Shown here one piece after another: positions 25,209-34,400 of a DNA stretch of 58,847 nt. Positions within the stretch are counted from its first letter, which is position 1. Every line of letters starts with the position of its first letter. Origin of the DNA: Saprospiraceae bacterium (GTDB lineage: Bacteria > Bacteroidota > Bacteroidia > Chitinophagales > Saprospiraceae); assembly GCA_013360405.1 (NCBI GenBank), contig JABWBR010000025.1:1-58847 (forward strand), in the 5' to 3' direction. Below the pieces are notes generated by a model. That model was given only the letters and a program-made list of their open reading frames with translations. It was not told the origin of the DNA and ran no database searches. A program made the translations under genes and the position numbers.

Positions 25209-25340
25209 TTATACAACTTGCGCACCCGGCACGGGTATTTTGCCGGAGTTTTGCTCGCGCACGAGGCTGCGCTGGTTTTTTTGAGCCCAAAGAGGAAGTG
25301 CGATGAGGAGACAGAGCGATAGGGTTAAGGAGTTTTTCAT
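25209..25340 (-). pseudogene. Signal-peptide ORF of 43 residues, probably a frameshifted remnant
   Basis: ATG 25340 opens MKNSLTLSLCLLIALPLWAQ, a clear signal peptide, then 23 residues to TAA 25209. In another frame the coding pattern continues (KLYKSQYAQFQQYLEIVRQY) to a TAG near 25145. A short secreted protein broken by one frameshift explains both. The family is not recognised. Confidence 0.4.
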
Positions 25341-25435
25341 GGTGCGATGTTTTTTTGACAGAGGGAATATCGGGATTTTTTTGGAAATCTAACAGCTGTT
25401 CACGTAGCAATAGGGTTTTAAACAAATGGAATGTA

Positions 25436-25466
25436 TTGCATATCACTCCTCATTTGCGTATATTTG
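25436..25466 (+). promoter_or_regulatory. Promoter of the toxin-antitoxin pair
   Basis: TTG at 25436-25438, 20 bases, then TATATTTG at 25459-25466: a full match to the Bacteroidota TTG/TAnnTTTG pattern, 17 bases before the first ATG. Confidence 0.65.
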
Positions 25467-25483
25467 TTAAAAATGAAGCATCC

Positions 25484-25717
25484 ATGACGACATCCCTTAA
25501 CAACGCGCAATTAGAACTTCTCAAGCTCTTTGCTGCCGACCTCTCCGATGCAGAATTAGAGGATTTGCGCCGGGTGTTAATTGATTTTCGCTATCGCCGT
25601 TTACAACAAGCTATAGATCAACTTAACCCTTCTCAGGAAGATATTGAGATGTGGGGAAAAGGGCACGACCGGACGCCCTATCGCTCGCAAGATGCTTCAA
25701 ATCAATCTGATTCGTGA
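25484..25717 (+). CDS. Putative antitoxin of a PIN toxin pair
   Basis: 77 residues from ATG 25484. Helical and charged (LKLFAADLSDAELEDLRRVLIDFRYRRLQQAIDQL), with no DNA-binding fold I can name. The position argues for an antitoxin: it directly precedes and overlaps the PIN gene by 4 bp (GTGA), has its own promoter, and is of antitoxin size. Confidence 0.7.
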   Translation: MTTSLNNAQLELLKLFAADLSDAELEDLRRVLIDFRYRRLQQAIDQLNPSQEDIEMWGKGHDRTPYRSQDASNQSDS

Positions 25718-26124
25718 GGGTTGTTCTCGACACGAACGTATTATTGGCTGCACTCCCTCATACTTCCAAGAGTCATGTAATTTTTTTAGCGCTAATCGAG
25801 GGAACTTATGAAGCGTGCCTGACTTCAGATATTCTAAACGAATACGAGGAAGTCTTCCAGCGTAAAGCCAATGCACAAGTGGCCGCTTTGGCTCTTGATG
25901 TGCTCGAAATCCTGCCTAATCTTGTGCTAGTTAACAAGTATTATTTCTGGCAGCTCATCTCCGCTGATCCAGATGACAATAAATTTGTGGATTGTGCCAT
26001 TGCAGCCAATGCCGATTTTATCGTCACGGACGATAGACACTTCCACGTCTTGGAAGATGTTGAGTTTCCGAAAGTGAAGATTATTAGCAGTAGTGCTTTT
26101 TTGAAAATGCTTAAAGGAGAATAG
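25714..26124 (+). CDS. PIN-domain ribonuclease toxin
   Basis: 136 residues with a GTG start at 25714 that overlaps the antitoxin stop. PIN fold: Asp6 in VVLDTNVLLAAL, a conserved Glu in LNEYEEVF, then DDNKFVDCAIAANADFIVTDD with the remaining acidic residues. It matches the 'putative toxin-antitoxin component, PIN family' type. Expected to cut RNA, perhaps tRNA; the target is unknown. Confidence 0.85.
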   Translation: MRVVLDTNVLLAALPHTSKSHVIFLALIEGTYEACLTSDILNEYEEVFQRKANAQVAALALDVLEILPNLVLVNKYYFWQLISADPDDNKFVDCAIAANADFIVTDDRHFHVLEDVEFPKVKIISSSAFLKMLKGE

Positions 26125-26218
26125 AGTTCCGGAATGCCAAGCTGGACTTTGAACCAAGCCGATACGTGAGGAGATTACACCTTTCTCGTGCCTCGAAAGA
26201 TGTCACCTCCTTGCGGCA

Positions 26219-26335
26219 ATGTCTGTTCTCGGTTCTCTGTTCTCGGTAAAGTTTTATAATGAACGGACAACAGAGAACAGACAACCGAGAACGGACAACG
26301 GACAACGGACAACCGACAACAGACAACCTTTCCTA
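26219..26335. repeat. Short-word inverted repeat element, copy C
   Basis: GTTCTCG/GTTCTCT words, a core GGTAAAGTTTTATAATGAAC, then up to eight tandem heptamers of GGACAAC/AGACAAC/CGACAAC/GAGAACG. It is the longest right arm of the four copies. It fills the 315-bp gap before the oxidoreductase gene; I see nothing else in that gap. Confidence 0.88.
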
Positions 26336-26439
26336 TCTGTCGACACTTTCCCCTGCTCTGTCGAGTTGTATTCGGTTGGTAACTCGCATAGGCCGTTCTT
26401 GCATCGTCTTTTCAATCGTAATTAACAACAAATCGCATT

Positions 26440-27399
26440 ATGAAAGCCATCACCTACCGCCAATACGGCCCGCCCGAGGTGCTCCAACTCGAAGAAGTGG
26501 AAAAACCGGTACCCACTGACCAGGAAATTTTGATAAAAATTAAAGCTACTGCCGTAAATACAGCGGATGTGCGCCTGCGAAAAGCCGACCCGTTTTTGGT
26601 CAGGCTGGTGTACGGACTATTAAAACCCACCAAAATAAATATTCTCGGCATCGTGCTGGCGGGTGAAGTGGAAGCCCTCGGAAAAGCCGTTACACGGTAC
26701 AAAAAGGGCGACCAGGTGTTCGGCCTGGCCAGCTTTAATATGGGGACGTATGCAGAATATATATGCTTGCCGGAAGACGCGGGTTTGGCCATAAAACCCG
26801 CCAATATGACCTTTGAAGAAGCGGCGGTTATTCCTTTTGGCGGCCATACGGCGCTGCATTTTTTCAAAAAAGCAAATATCCGGCCGGGTCAAAAAGTGCT
26901 TATTTACGGCGCATCAGGGGCGGTGGGTACTGCGGCGGTGCAACTCGCCCGGTATTACGGCGCAGAAGTAACGGGCGTATGCAGTGCGGCAAATGCAGAA
27001 CTTGTAAAATCTCTCGGCGCTCATCACGTGATCGATTATACCAAAACCAATATATCTGCCATTAGTGAAAAGTACGATGTGGTTTTTGACACCGTGGGCA
27101 AGGTATCTGTTTTTGCTTTAGCCAACCTGCTCCACAAAAATGGCGCCCTGCTATTAGGATCTGCTTTGGTAAAACAGGGGCTTCAAGCTTTATGGGTCTC
27201 GATGACAAGCTCTATCAAAATAGTGAACGGAACAGCCAGTACTTCCGCGGAGGACATGAATTTCCTGAAGCAACTCCTGGAATCAGGTGAAATGAAAGCG
27301 GTTATCGATAAGCGCTTTGCGTTTGCACAAATGGCCGAGGCGCACCGGTATGTGGATACGGGGCGGAAGAGGGGGAATGTGGCAGTTACCCTGGATTAA
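26440..27399 (+). CDS. Zinc-free NAD(P)-dependent alcohol dehydrogenase / quinone oxidoreductase family protein
   Basis: 319 residues. Medium-chain reductase fold: GroES-like N-terminus (MKAITYRQYGPPEVLQLEEV), then a Rossmann domain with YGASGAVGTAAVQLARYYGAEVTG. There are no zinc-ligand cysteines, as in quinone reductase and RTN4IP1-like members. Probably NADPH-dependent; the substrate cannot be read. It stands alone with a hairpin just after it. Confidence 0.9.
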   Translation: MKAITYRQYGPPEVLQLEEVEKPVPTDQEILIKIKATAVNTADVRLRKADPFLVRLVYGLLKPTKINILGIVLAGEVEALGKAVTRYKKGDQVFGLASFNMGTYAEYICLPEDAGLAIKPANMTFEEAAVIPFGGHTALHFFKKANIRPGQKVLIYGASGAVGTAAVQLARYYGAEVTGVCSAANAELVKSLGAHHVIDYTKTNISAISEKYDVVFDTVGKVSVFALANLLHKNGALLLGSALVKQGLQALWVSMTSSIKIVNGTASTSAEDMNFLKQLLESGEMKAVIDKRFAFAQMAEAHRYVDTGRKRGNVAVTLD

Positions 27400-27419
27400 C
27401 GGAGCAATTTCGGATTTGC

Positions 27420-27466
27420 GATTTCGGAATTCGGATTTATCCTTGAAAAATCCGAATTCCGAAATC
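27420..27466. repeat. 19-bp inverted repeat of GATTTCGGAATT words
   Basis: GATTTCGGAATTCGGATTT (27420-27438) and its exact complement (27448-27466) with a 9-base loop. Related words extend on both sides (CGGATTTGCGATTT left, TAAAATCCAAAA right). It sits between convergent genes and could end transcription both ways. Its last base is the first base of the next gene's stop codon. Confidence 0.9.
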
Positions 27467-27873
27467 TAAAATCCAAAAAACTTCTTCACCCTGGCGATCA
27501 TTTGATTTTGGGTCATTTGATCGGCGGGTTCTACGGCCAGCAGAGCTGGTTTGAAGTTTTTGTCTTCTTTTATAGCTTTCTCCAGTCCAATTTTAGCTTC
27601 TGAAGGGCCGAACACGAAGAGTGCTTCGCTGTCCAGTACCTGATCTTTCAGTCGTTCGAAATATTCGTTCAACTGGTGTTTTTTGCGTTCCAGGATTTTG
27701 GTTTCAGAGGTCGTGTCTTGCGGGCCCCAGGGCGTGCTTGAGCGGGCTCCGCCTTTAATGCGGCCTTCGTCGAAATCGGACTTTATATGTTGATAATGCT
27801 CCATTTTCCCGTCAAGCAGGTGGATAAGGAAAGCTTGTCTGGCGTCGAGCCAGATACCGGTTTGCTTTTTCAT
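27466..27873 (-). CDS. Small release-factor-like protein of unknown function
   Basis: 135 residues. The pattern (GIWLDARQAFLIHL start, SEALFVFGPSEAKIGLEKAI, ADQMTQNQMIARVKKFFGF end) resembles the C-terminal half of bacterial eRF1-like (baeRF) proteins, often annotated as hypothetical or translational machinery proteins. The function is not established; a link to the ribosome or stress is an inference from that resemblance. It lies 11 bp after hemN on the same strand. Confidence 0.55.
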   Translation of the reverse strand: MKKQTGIWLDARQAFLIHLLDGKMEHYQHIKSDFDEGRIKGGARSSTPWGPQDTTSETKILERKKHQLNEYFERLKDQVLDSEALFVFGPSEAKIGLEKAIKEDKNFKPALLAVEPADQMTQNQMIARVKKFFGF

Positions 27874-27884
27874 AATTTGAAAAT

Positions 27885-29237
27885 TTAAACCACTTTACTA
27901 AATAATTGCGCCTCCGGCTGGGCGCGCCAATAGCGCGCATCCAGCGCCAGGCAGATATTTCGCAGGAAGGGCAGTCCGGCCTCGGTCACGCGCAGTTGAT
28001 ACGGCGAGCGGCTTACCAGTCCGTCTTCGTCCATTTCGGTCAATCGTTCGAGTCCTTCCCACAAGGCGTAACATTGCAGACGGGGATCTTCCCAAGTGGT
28101 AAAACCCTGGCACATCAGGTGCAGGATATGTTCGCGCAGGATCTGGTCTTCGGGCGAAAGCAGGTGCCCCTTGGTGAGGGGTAGTTCGCCCTTGGCTATT
28201 CGTTGCTGGTAGTCGGCGATACGTTTTTCGTTTTGTGCGTAGGCGTCCCAGGTGTCGCCGATGGCCGAGGCGCCCAGACCGATGCAAAGCCGGGTGCTGT
28301 AGGGTGTGTAGCCCATAAAGTTGCGGTGTAGCGTGCCCTCTTGCATGCTTAGGTATAGGCTGTCGCCGGGTATGGCGAAGTGGTCGAGGCCTATTTCTAC
28401 ATATCCCTCGCGTTCGAGGAGTTCGCGGCCCCATTCATACAAGGCTCTTTTGGCTTCACCTTCGGGCAGGTCGGCTTCGGAGTAGGCGCGCTGGCTGGGT
28501 TTGACCCAAGGCACGTGGGCGTAGCTGTAGAAGGCGATGCGTTCGGGCCGCAGGCGGCCTACCAGTTGCATGGTATCGCTGATATGGGCGGGGGTTTGCA
28601 GCGGCAGTCCGAAGATAAGGTCAAAGTTGACCGACTCGTAGCCCAGTTCGCGGGCCCAGCGGGTCACGTTTTCGACCTGCTCGACCGTCTGCGCGCGGTT
28701 GATGATCGCCAGGATTTCGGGGGATACGTCCTGTACGCCCACGCTGATCCGGTTGAAGCCCAGTCGGCGCAGGGTAGCTAAATGTGCATGGGTAGTAGAA
28801 AAGGGGTGGGCTTCGAAACTGAATTCGGTCTGCGGGGCCACATCGGCGCCGGCCAGGATACCCTCGATGAGGCAAGCCAGGTTGTCAGGCGAAAAGAACG
28901 TAGGCGTGCCGCCGCCGAGATGCAATTCGCGCAACACGGGGCGTTCGCCCAAAAGCCGGGTATACATGGCCCATTCGGCCAATACACTATTGATATAGGG
29001 TTGTTCTACGCGATGATTGGTAGTAATGTGTTTATTGCATCCGCAGTAGGTGCACAGTTGTTCGCAATAGGGCAAGTGGATATACAGGCTCAGTTCCTTC
29101 CGGCTATGGAAAGCCGCGCCTACGCGATCGCTCCAGTCGGTAGCGTCGATTTGAGCGGCTTCCCAGTATGGCACAGTAGGATAGCTGGTATAGCGGGGCG
29201 CGGGGATATTATACTTGTCGACAAGTCGTTTGGGCAC
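27885..29237 (-). CDS. hemN: Oxygen-independent coproporphyrinogen III oxidase
   Basis: 450 residues. A radical SAM enzyme of anaerobic haem synthesis. The 4Fe-4S cysteines Cys58, 62 and 65 are in YCEQLCTYCGCNK, followed by LHLGGGTPTFF and the C-terminal HemN domain (LRVTEAGLPFLRNICLALD). The third-plus-one cysteine (CxxCxC, Cys67) is the mark of true HemN against the HemW relatives. The length is normal. Confidence 0.95.
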   Translation of the reverse strand: MPKRLVDKYNIPAPRYTSYPTVPYWEAAQIDATDWSDRVGAAFHSRKELSLYIHLPYCEQLCTYCGCNKHITTNHRVEQPYINSVLAEWAMYTRLLGERPVLRELHLGGGTPTFFSPDNLACLIEGILAGADVAPQTEFSFEAHPFSTTHAHLATLRRLGFNRISVGVQDVSPEILAIINRAQTVEQVENVTRWARELGYESVNFDLIFGLPLQTPAHISDTMQLVGRLRPERIAFYSYAHVPWVKPSQRAYSEADLPEGEAKRALYEWGRELLEREGYVEIGLDHFAIPGDSLYLSMQEGTLHRNFMGYTPYSTRLCIGLGASAIGDTWDAYAQNEKRIADYQQRIAKGELPLTKGHLLSPEDQILREHILHLMCQGFTTWEDPRLQCYALWEGLERLTEMDEDGLVSRSPYQLRVTEAGLPFLRNICLALDARYWRAQPEAQLFSKVV

Positions 29238-29338
29238 GGCTTTTGCTTTAGAAAATGATGAAAACGTTTTCCTAAGGCAAAGTTATTGACCGGGCCGATA
29301 CCGGTTGCTGAGGAAAGTCAGAAGGGGGGTATGATTAA

Positions 29339-29458
29339 TGTCAGTTATCCGTTGTCGGTTGTCGGTTTGTCGGTTGTCTGTTATCCGTTCCTTATCTTTG
29401 CCAGTAGAGACAAATCATGATTTGTCTCTACCTAACCAAACAGAGAACAGAGAACGGC
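29339..29458. repeat. Short-word inverted repeat element, copy D
   Basis: GTTATCC/GTTGTCG words, then CCTTATCTTTGCC, and CAGAGAA words on the right. The core TATCTTTG is a perfect -7 box match, so the element could drive transcription. A 28-bp palindrome of another family is nested inside (29404-29431), as if inserted. Confidence 0.85.
29404..29431. repeat. 28-bp perfect palindrome (GTAGAGACAAATCA arms)
   Basis: Member of the GTAGAG..CTCTAC family, nested in short-word copy D. It marks the left edge of the AT-rich block. Confidence 0.85.
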
Positions 29459-31180
29459 TTACGCCTCCCCCCCGCGCCTGCGCAGCAGCAGCCAGGCTAT
29501 CAGGGCCAGGATGATGAACAGCAGCCACCATTTGCAGTGCCAGAGGCAGTGCCAGAAGCCTTTGCAGGCACATTTTGCTTTTGCCGTGACCATAACCGGC
29601 ACCTTGAAAATTTCCTGCCGGCAGCCACCGGAAGCTATGGCGGTGTACACCGTATTTTTATTAAGAGTTGCCTTAGGTGTAGCGCTACCGGGGTCGTCCA
29701 GTCCAAGGGGGGGATACCAGGTGTAGTGGGTGGCGAATTGGGTTTTATTTTTTGGCAGTTGCAGGGTGACGGTCTTGCCTTTTTTCATTTTTACCGCCGG
29801 CAATACTTCTATACCAGGTGTGGTGGTGCAACTATCGCAATTGGTACACTTAATGGTAGCGATATAATCGTTGGTGACGATGGGTTCGAGATCTTCAAAA
29901 ATGATCTCTGCGCGGTTGGGGATGGCGCTACAGGGGATTAGGGGGATATTTTTGTCGAAGGTGACCCTGAACAAGATGTAGTCTTTTGTATCTTCTTCTG
30001 TAAACCCTTTTGTCATACCAGAGGTACCTTGCAACAGGTGAGCTTTGCTACCATCAAATTTGAGGAAATCATTATTGGTCAAAGTCCAAACGATTTCGCG
30101 CGTTTTTGTATTAATAGAATCAAAATTCAATCCCGGAGGTTTGAGCATCACGATATCTTTTCCAGTAGCGTCTAAAAGAAAGTTAATCGGCAAGGTTTCT
30201 TTAATAGTCACTTTGTTGCAAACACCCGCACCTATATTTTGAAACCCAATCTTATAAATAAGGTGGTCAGGAATTGGGTCAGGGCATAACCCCTTTTTAT
30301 TGGCGATAATGTAGTTGGGGTCGTGGGGTGCATCAGAGGCTAAGAAATCCAAAACAAGGGTATCCACCTTGGTATAGGGTTCTTCTCCTTCTTTTTCAGC
30401 ATATAGTTCCAATGGAAATGAAACCGTATTTATGCTATCAGGGGCATTTTCAAGAAATTTAAGAACGATAAATATATTTCTATAACTCCCGGAATCCAAT
30501 TCGTTATATGTGATCTCCAGTTCTCCGGCAGTATTGATACTATCCAACAAATCAGTTTTGGCTTCCCCTTTAAAGGTGTAGATTGTATCAATCCGCATGG
30601 CATTCTTGTCGAATTCGATTCGAATATGGCCCTTGGTTGGAGGAGAATATTTATTGCCGTATTGCAATACATAGATGAGGCTATCACCCCGCCTGGGGGT
30701 AAGAAAATGGAACAGATGGATCTCACGCCCGTTAGTTATTGGAGTAGGGTCGGAGGGTATAAAATTGGTATTTCCAATGTTGTAGTGTTTGGGCTTGTCT
30801 TTGTCGTCATAGGTAGGCACAAGCTGGAGTATGGCATTGTTATCATTTGCTGAAGGGAACGCATGGATGGCGTCTAAGGTATTATCACCGGGTGAAGTTG
30901 TGAAGTAGTCGGAGTCAAACATACCATCGCTATAAAACCAGACATAGTGATATGGCCTATTGAGCTTATCATTAATGTTATCAGGAATACTCGATGCTTC
31001 AAACTCCTGGCAACTTACAGTGCCCGCAATGCAGCCGGTTGAGGAAGTCATGTCCGTCTCAATATCATAATACCAGGGCGGCGCCCCCTGCCAGAAATTG
31101 TAAAGGGTAAAAACGAACAGCAGCGAGAAGAAAAAGAAAGCCAGCTTTTTCATGTTGTGAAGGGTTTTATCGTTATTCAT
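29459..31180 (-). CDS. Exported protein with DUF11-like region and C-terminal membrane anchor
   Basis: 573 residues; MKK at 31153 is a good alternative start for the signal or anchor (LAFFFFSLLFVFTLYNF). The middle has a DUF11-like stretch (YKIGFQNIGAGVCNKVTIKETLPINF). The C-terminus is a membrane helix ending in arginines (WWLLFIILALIAWLLLRRRGG) preceded by Trp/Cys-rich sequence, an arrangement like a surface-anchor signal but without PEP or LPXTG. There is no T9SS tail. The base composition is AT-richer than in the flanking housekeeping genes. Function unknown. Confidence 0.7.
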   Translation of the reverse strand: MNNDKTLHNMKKLAFFFFSLLFVFTLYNFWQGAPPWYYDIETDMTSSTGCIAGTVSCQEFEASSIPDNINDKLNRPYHYVWFYSDGMFDSDYFTTSPGDNTLDAIHAFPSANDNNAILQLVPTYDDKDKPKHYNIGNTNFIPSDPTPITNGREIHLFHFLTPRRGDSLIYVLQYGNKYSPPTKGHIRIEFDKNAMRIDTIYTFKGEAKTDLLDSINTAGELEITYNELDSGSYRNIFIVLKFLENAPDSINTVSFPLELYAEKEGEEPYTKVDTLVLDFLASDAPHDPNYIIANKKGLCPDPIPDHLIYKIGFQNIGAGVCNKVTIKETLPINFLLDATGKDIVMLKPPGLNFDSINTKTREIVWTLTNNDFLKFDGSKAHLLQGTSGMTKGFTEEDTKDYILFRVTFDKNIPLIPCSAIPNRAEIIFEDLEPIVTNDYIATIKCTNCDSCTTTPGIEVLPAVKMKKGKTVTLQLPKNKTQFATHYTWYPPLGLDDPGSATPKATLNKNTVYTAIASGGCRQEIFKVPVMVTAKAKCACKGFWHCLWHCKWWLLFIILALIAWLLLRRRGGEA

Positions 31181-31201
31181 TTATAACAGACTTTGCGGTA
31201 T

Positions 31202-31255
31202 TATAGCTCGCACCCGAGCTTGGGTCATGCCCAAAACTTGGCAGTGCGAGCTATA
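31202..31255. repeat. Hairpin element 1 (CCGAGCTTGGGTCATGCCC core)
   Basis: The outer stem TATAGCTCGCAC / GTGCGAGCTATA pairs perfectly over 12 bp around a core shared with 31404-31445. It lies in the 304-bp gap between two minus-strand genes. Confidence 0.8.
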
Positions 31256-31403
31256 AATTATACCTTAACCTGAATATTTGTTACCCCGCCTGTATCCCTA
31301 TTTTGAAAAAAATAATACCTCATTGCTACGGAACGTGCTTATACCGCACGCCGTCAAGTTATGAGCATAACTTTTCCGGCTTTGCGCCCCGCTTTGGGCG
31401 GGG

Positions 31404-31445
31404 TCGCGCCCGAGCTTAGGTCATGCCCAAAACTTGGCGGCGCGA
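31404..31445. repeat. Hairpin element 2
   Basis: Same core (GAGCTTAGGTCATGCCCAAA) as element 1, but the outer stem is TCGCGCC / GGCGCGA, so bases changed on both sides together. Another stem (CCCCGC / GGCGGGG) lies at 31387-31403. Confidence 0.78.
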
Positions 31446-31484
31446 AGTATAAATTGTCAGATTGAGAAGGAGCGCATAGGAAAT

Positions 31485-34400
31485 TTATTCTTTAATAATG
31501 GCGTTCATACCGTGGTCCTCAATCTTCAAAATAAAAATTCCGGTATGGGGGTATGAAACTGGAACAACTCCACCAATGGTATTGACATTAAAAATAACAC
31601 CATTATTATGATTACCCGTCATAAAAACTTCCATGAAGCCGTTGCCATTTGGTAGTCCGTTTGTAGCGACACTTGAGTGGCCGTATGCGCCATCAATTGT
31701 CGGTTGCGGAATTACCCAAATCGACGATGAAATTAAATTTGGATTATGTTTGTGTAAATAAGTTTTTCCTTGTTCATCTTGGGTAGCGGTTACATAAAGT
31801 TGATCGTTGTTTTTATCCCAAAATACATCTTCAAAATGATCGGTATACTGAGGTTGACTTGTAAAATCATCTCTGTATACAGATTGAAAACTGCCTCCTA
31901 CGTTCGGCAAATATTGATAACTGGCAATAAAATGGCCTCGTGTGTCATTAGGGGGGCCGGCAAGCGGAGGCAAGCCAAATCCAGATGAAGACGTAGAGGT
32001 ATTTGTTGCCCATCCGGCGAAATAGAAATAGGTCGTATTTTTATTACAAGCGATCCCACTTGCTGCATTGGTTCCAACCCCAGATACTTTATCGACCCAC
32101 TGACACGAATACGAAGATCCACCTCCTTCGTATGCTGCTACAAAAATATCTCCGCCTGAGCAAAATACGTTTGTTGGAGTAATAGTGAGCGTGCAATTTG
32201 AAAATAGAACAGTAGCATTATGACCGCCCCCCAATGCATAAATGACACTTCCTGTTTCGTTGACAGAAATACCCTTCCCTTGAAGGCTTAACGCATTTAT
32301 ACCACATGCTGGAATAACCGTACCTGAATTTACAATATTCTCTGACCAGGTATGGACTCCTGCCGTATTAAATTTAGCAATAAATACGGCGAAATCATTA
32401 GCGGTCGAAAAAGCAGGACCACCTCCTGGTATGTTGATACTTGTTCTATAATCTCCGATAACATACAAATTACCAGCATTATCAAGGTCTATTGCATTTG
32501 CGTTATTCATTCCCGGCATGTTGTGGATCCATCCTGGAGTAATAGAAGCGCCATTGTCAATTAATCTCGCAATAAACGAGCCGAAAGGAGTTACTTCTTT
32601 GTGCCCTATTACGTACAGGTTTGTCGTGCCGCCTGCTTCAAACAAGGCCAGGTCGACGCCAGGCATGGGGAGAGATTCAACCCAGATCAATTTTCCGCAT
32701 GAGTTGTATTTAGCTACGAACCCGCCTGGGCCTGAAATATTAAAGGTATTTCCACAGTTGACAATTGATGAAGGCGCATCAAGGCCCCCCGTAACATACA
32801 CATCGCCATTTGAAGCTACTTGTATTTCTGCAGTGGGGTTTCTTGAACCATTGGGAATACTTTGCGGCCAACCCGGGCAAGTACAGGCGCCAATTGCAAG
32901 ATCGACACAATCCTCTTGATAACATCCGGCATATTCAACTCTTGCACAATTAGTGATAGCAGTTTGCGTAGTAGAAGGATTGAGTTGAACAGAGTAGTCA
33001 ATAGTTTCAGAGGCGCCGTCAGGCAAATTTAAAATAACAAAATCAATCGTATTCCCAATAACTGAATATGATAGATTTGAATTAGATGCAACAAACAGCG
33101 TACCAACTAATAAATCGGGATTAAGCACATCATTGATATTTACATTAGTTAAGGCATTTCCCGTCGAATTTGTTACGACTAGTTGAAACTGCACCGAGCT
33201 TCCAGGAATAACATTTGTTCCCGATGTCACATTTTTCTGAATGTTAATATTAGTGCTGACTGTAACATTTATCTGCACATCCTTATCGCAATTGTTCATG
33301 GCAATCGGGACGCCATTGGATGAAATTACCCTTCGACGTAGTTCATAAATTCGGCTTTGATTGGGAGATACCTGTATTTGAGAGCCGTTGGTGTTGCCGG
33401 CAGGAATGCTAACCCCCGACGCTAAAATTGTCGTACCATTGGTGAGTTGTATAGTGCTACCGGGATTGGTAATATCCCACCAGGAATAATTCATATTAGT
33501 AATGGAACACAGATTATCGCCTATTGTCAGTGATTGTCCGCATTGAATAGAATATGCGGTTGGAATCAGCTCCATTTTGTCTTCAATCAGTTCAATCAAA
33601 TCAATAAATGAACTCCCGGTAACTCCGCTACCATCGGGAGCAGTGTGATATCTTAAGCCCAAAAGAAAGAGTCGGTCAAAATCAGTAGTAGCATCAAAAC
33701 AAACTACAAATTGATTCCAATTGCTGACGATAGCAGTCGGGGGTAATTCAATTATAGTTTGAAGCGTTGCGGGCAAGATTGGCTTAGTACTACACGGAGG
33801 CCAAAATATATCATTATCGTTTATCAATCCAACCTCAATTCCTGCAGAATGTCCCCATGAAATAATATCCTTAAACATTTTGAGGCCATTTATTGAAAAT
33901 ATGTATTTTTTACCGCCCGATACGTTAACGGGCGTCGCTATTCCTTCATCACCGGGCCCAGCAACGGAATATATATGCATTCCCAAAAGATGTACTTTCC
34001 CACCTTGTGAGCCAGGTATATTCTGATTATTAGTTGAAGGGCCGGAGCAAGAATTGACAAAAAAGTCTGGCGTTCCCAAAAAGCAACCCCAACCTTCCAG
34101 ACAACTCCCTCCGCTTAAATTATTAAAAGAGCATGGTGGAATACAATTATTGTCATCATCAATCAGGTCGGGGTTGCATATTAGATTGCAAAAATTAGTG
34201 ATAGGCGGACAAGTAATGGAAGTACACCCGGTTATTTGTACCCTAACATAGGCATAATTGCTTGTATTCCCTGAATTGTCTTGTATTCTATATCTAAAAA
34301 CTTCCGTTCCCAACTGCGTGGGTGTATAAACGAAGTCAGTCCCCACCTGCGGGACCGGAGTCCCCGTCAAAATATGTTCAAAATCAACCACAGTAACCGT

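Noticed and set aside
26111-26326. ORF encoding VVRSRLSVLCC-type text
   Set aside because: It is translation of the short-word repeat array; similar nonsense arises at every copy.
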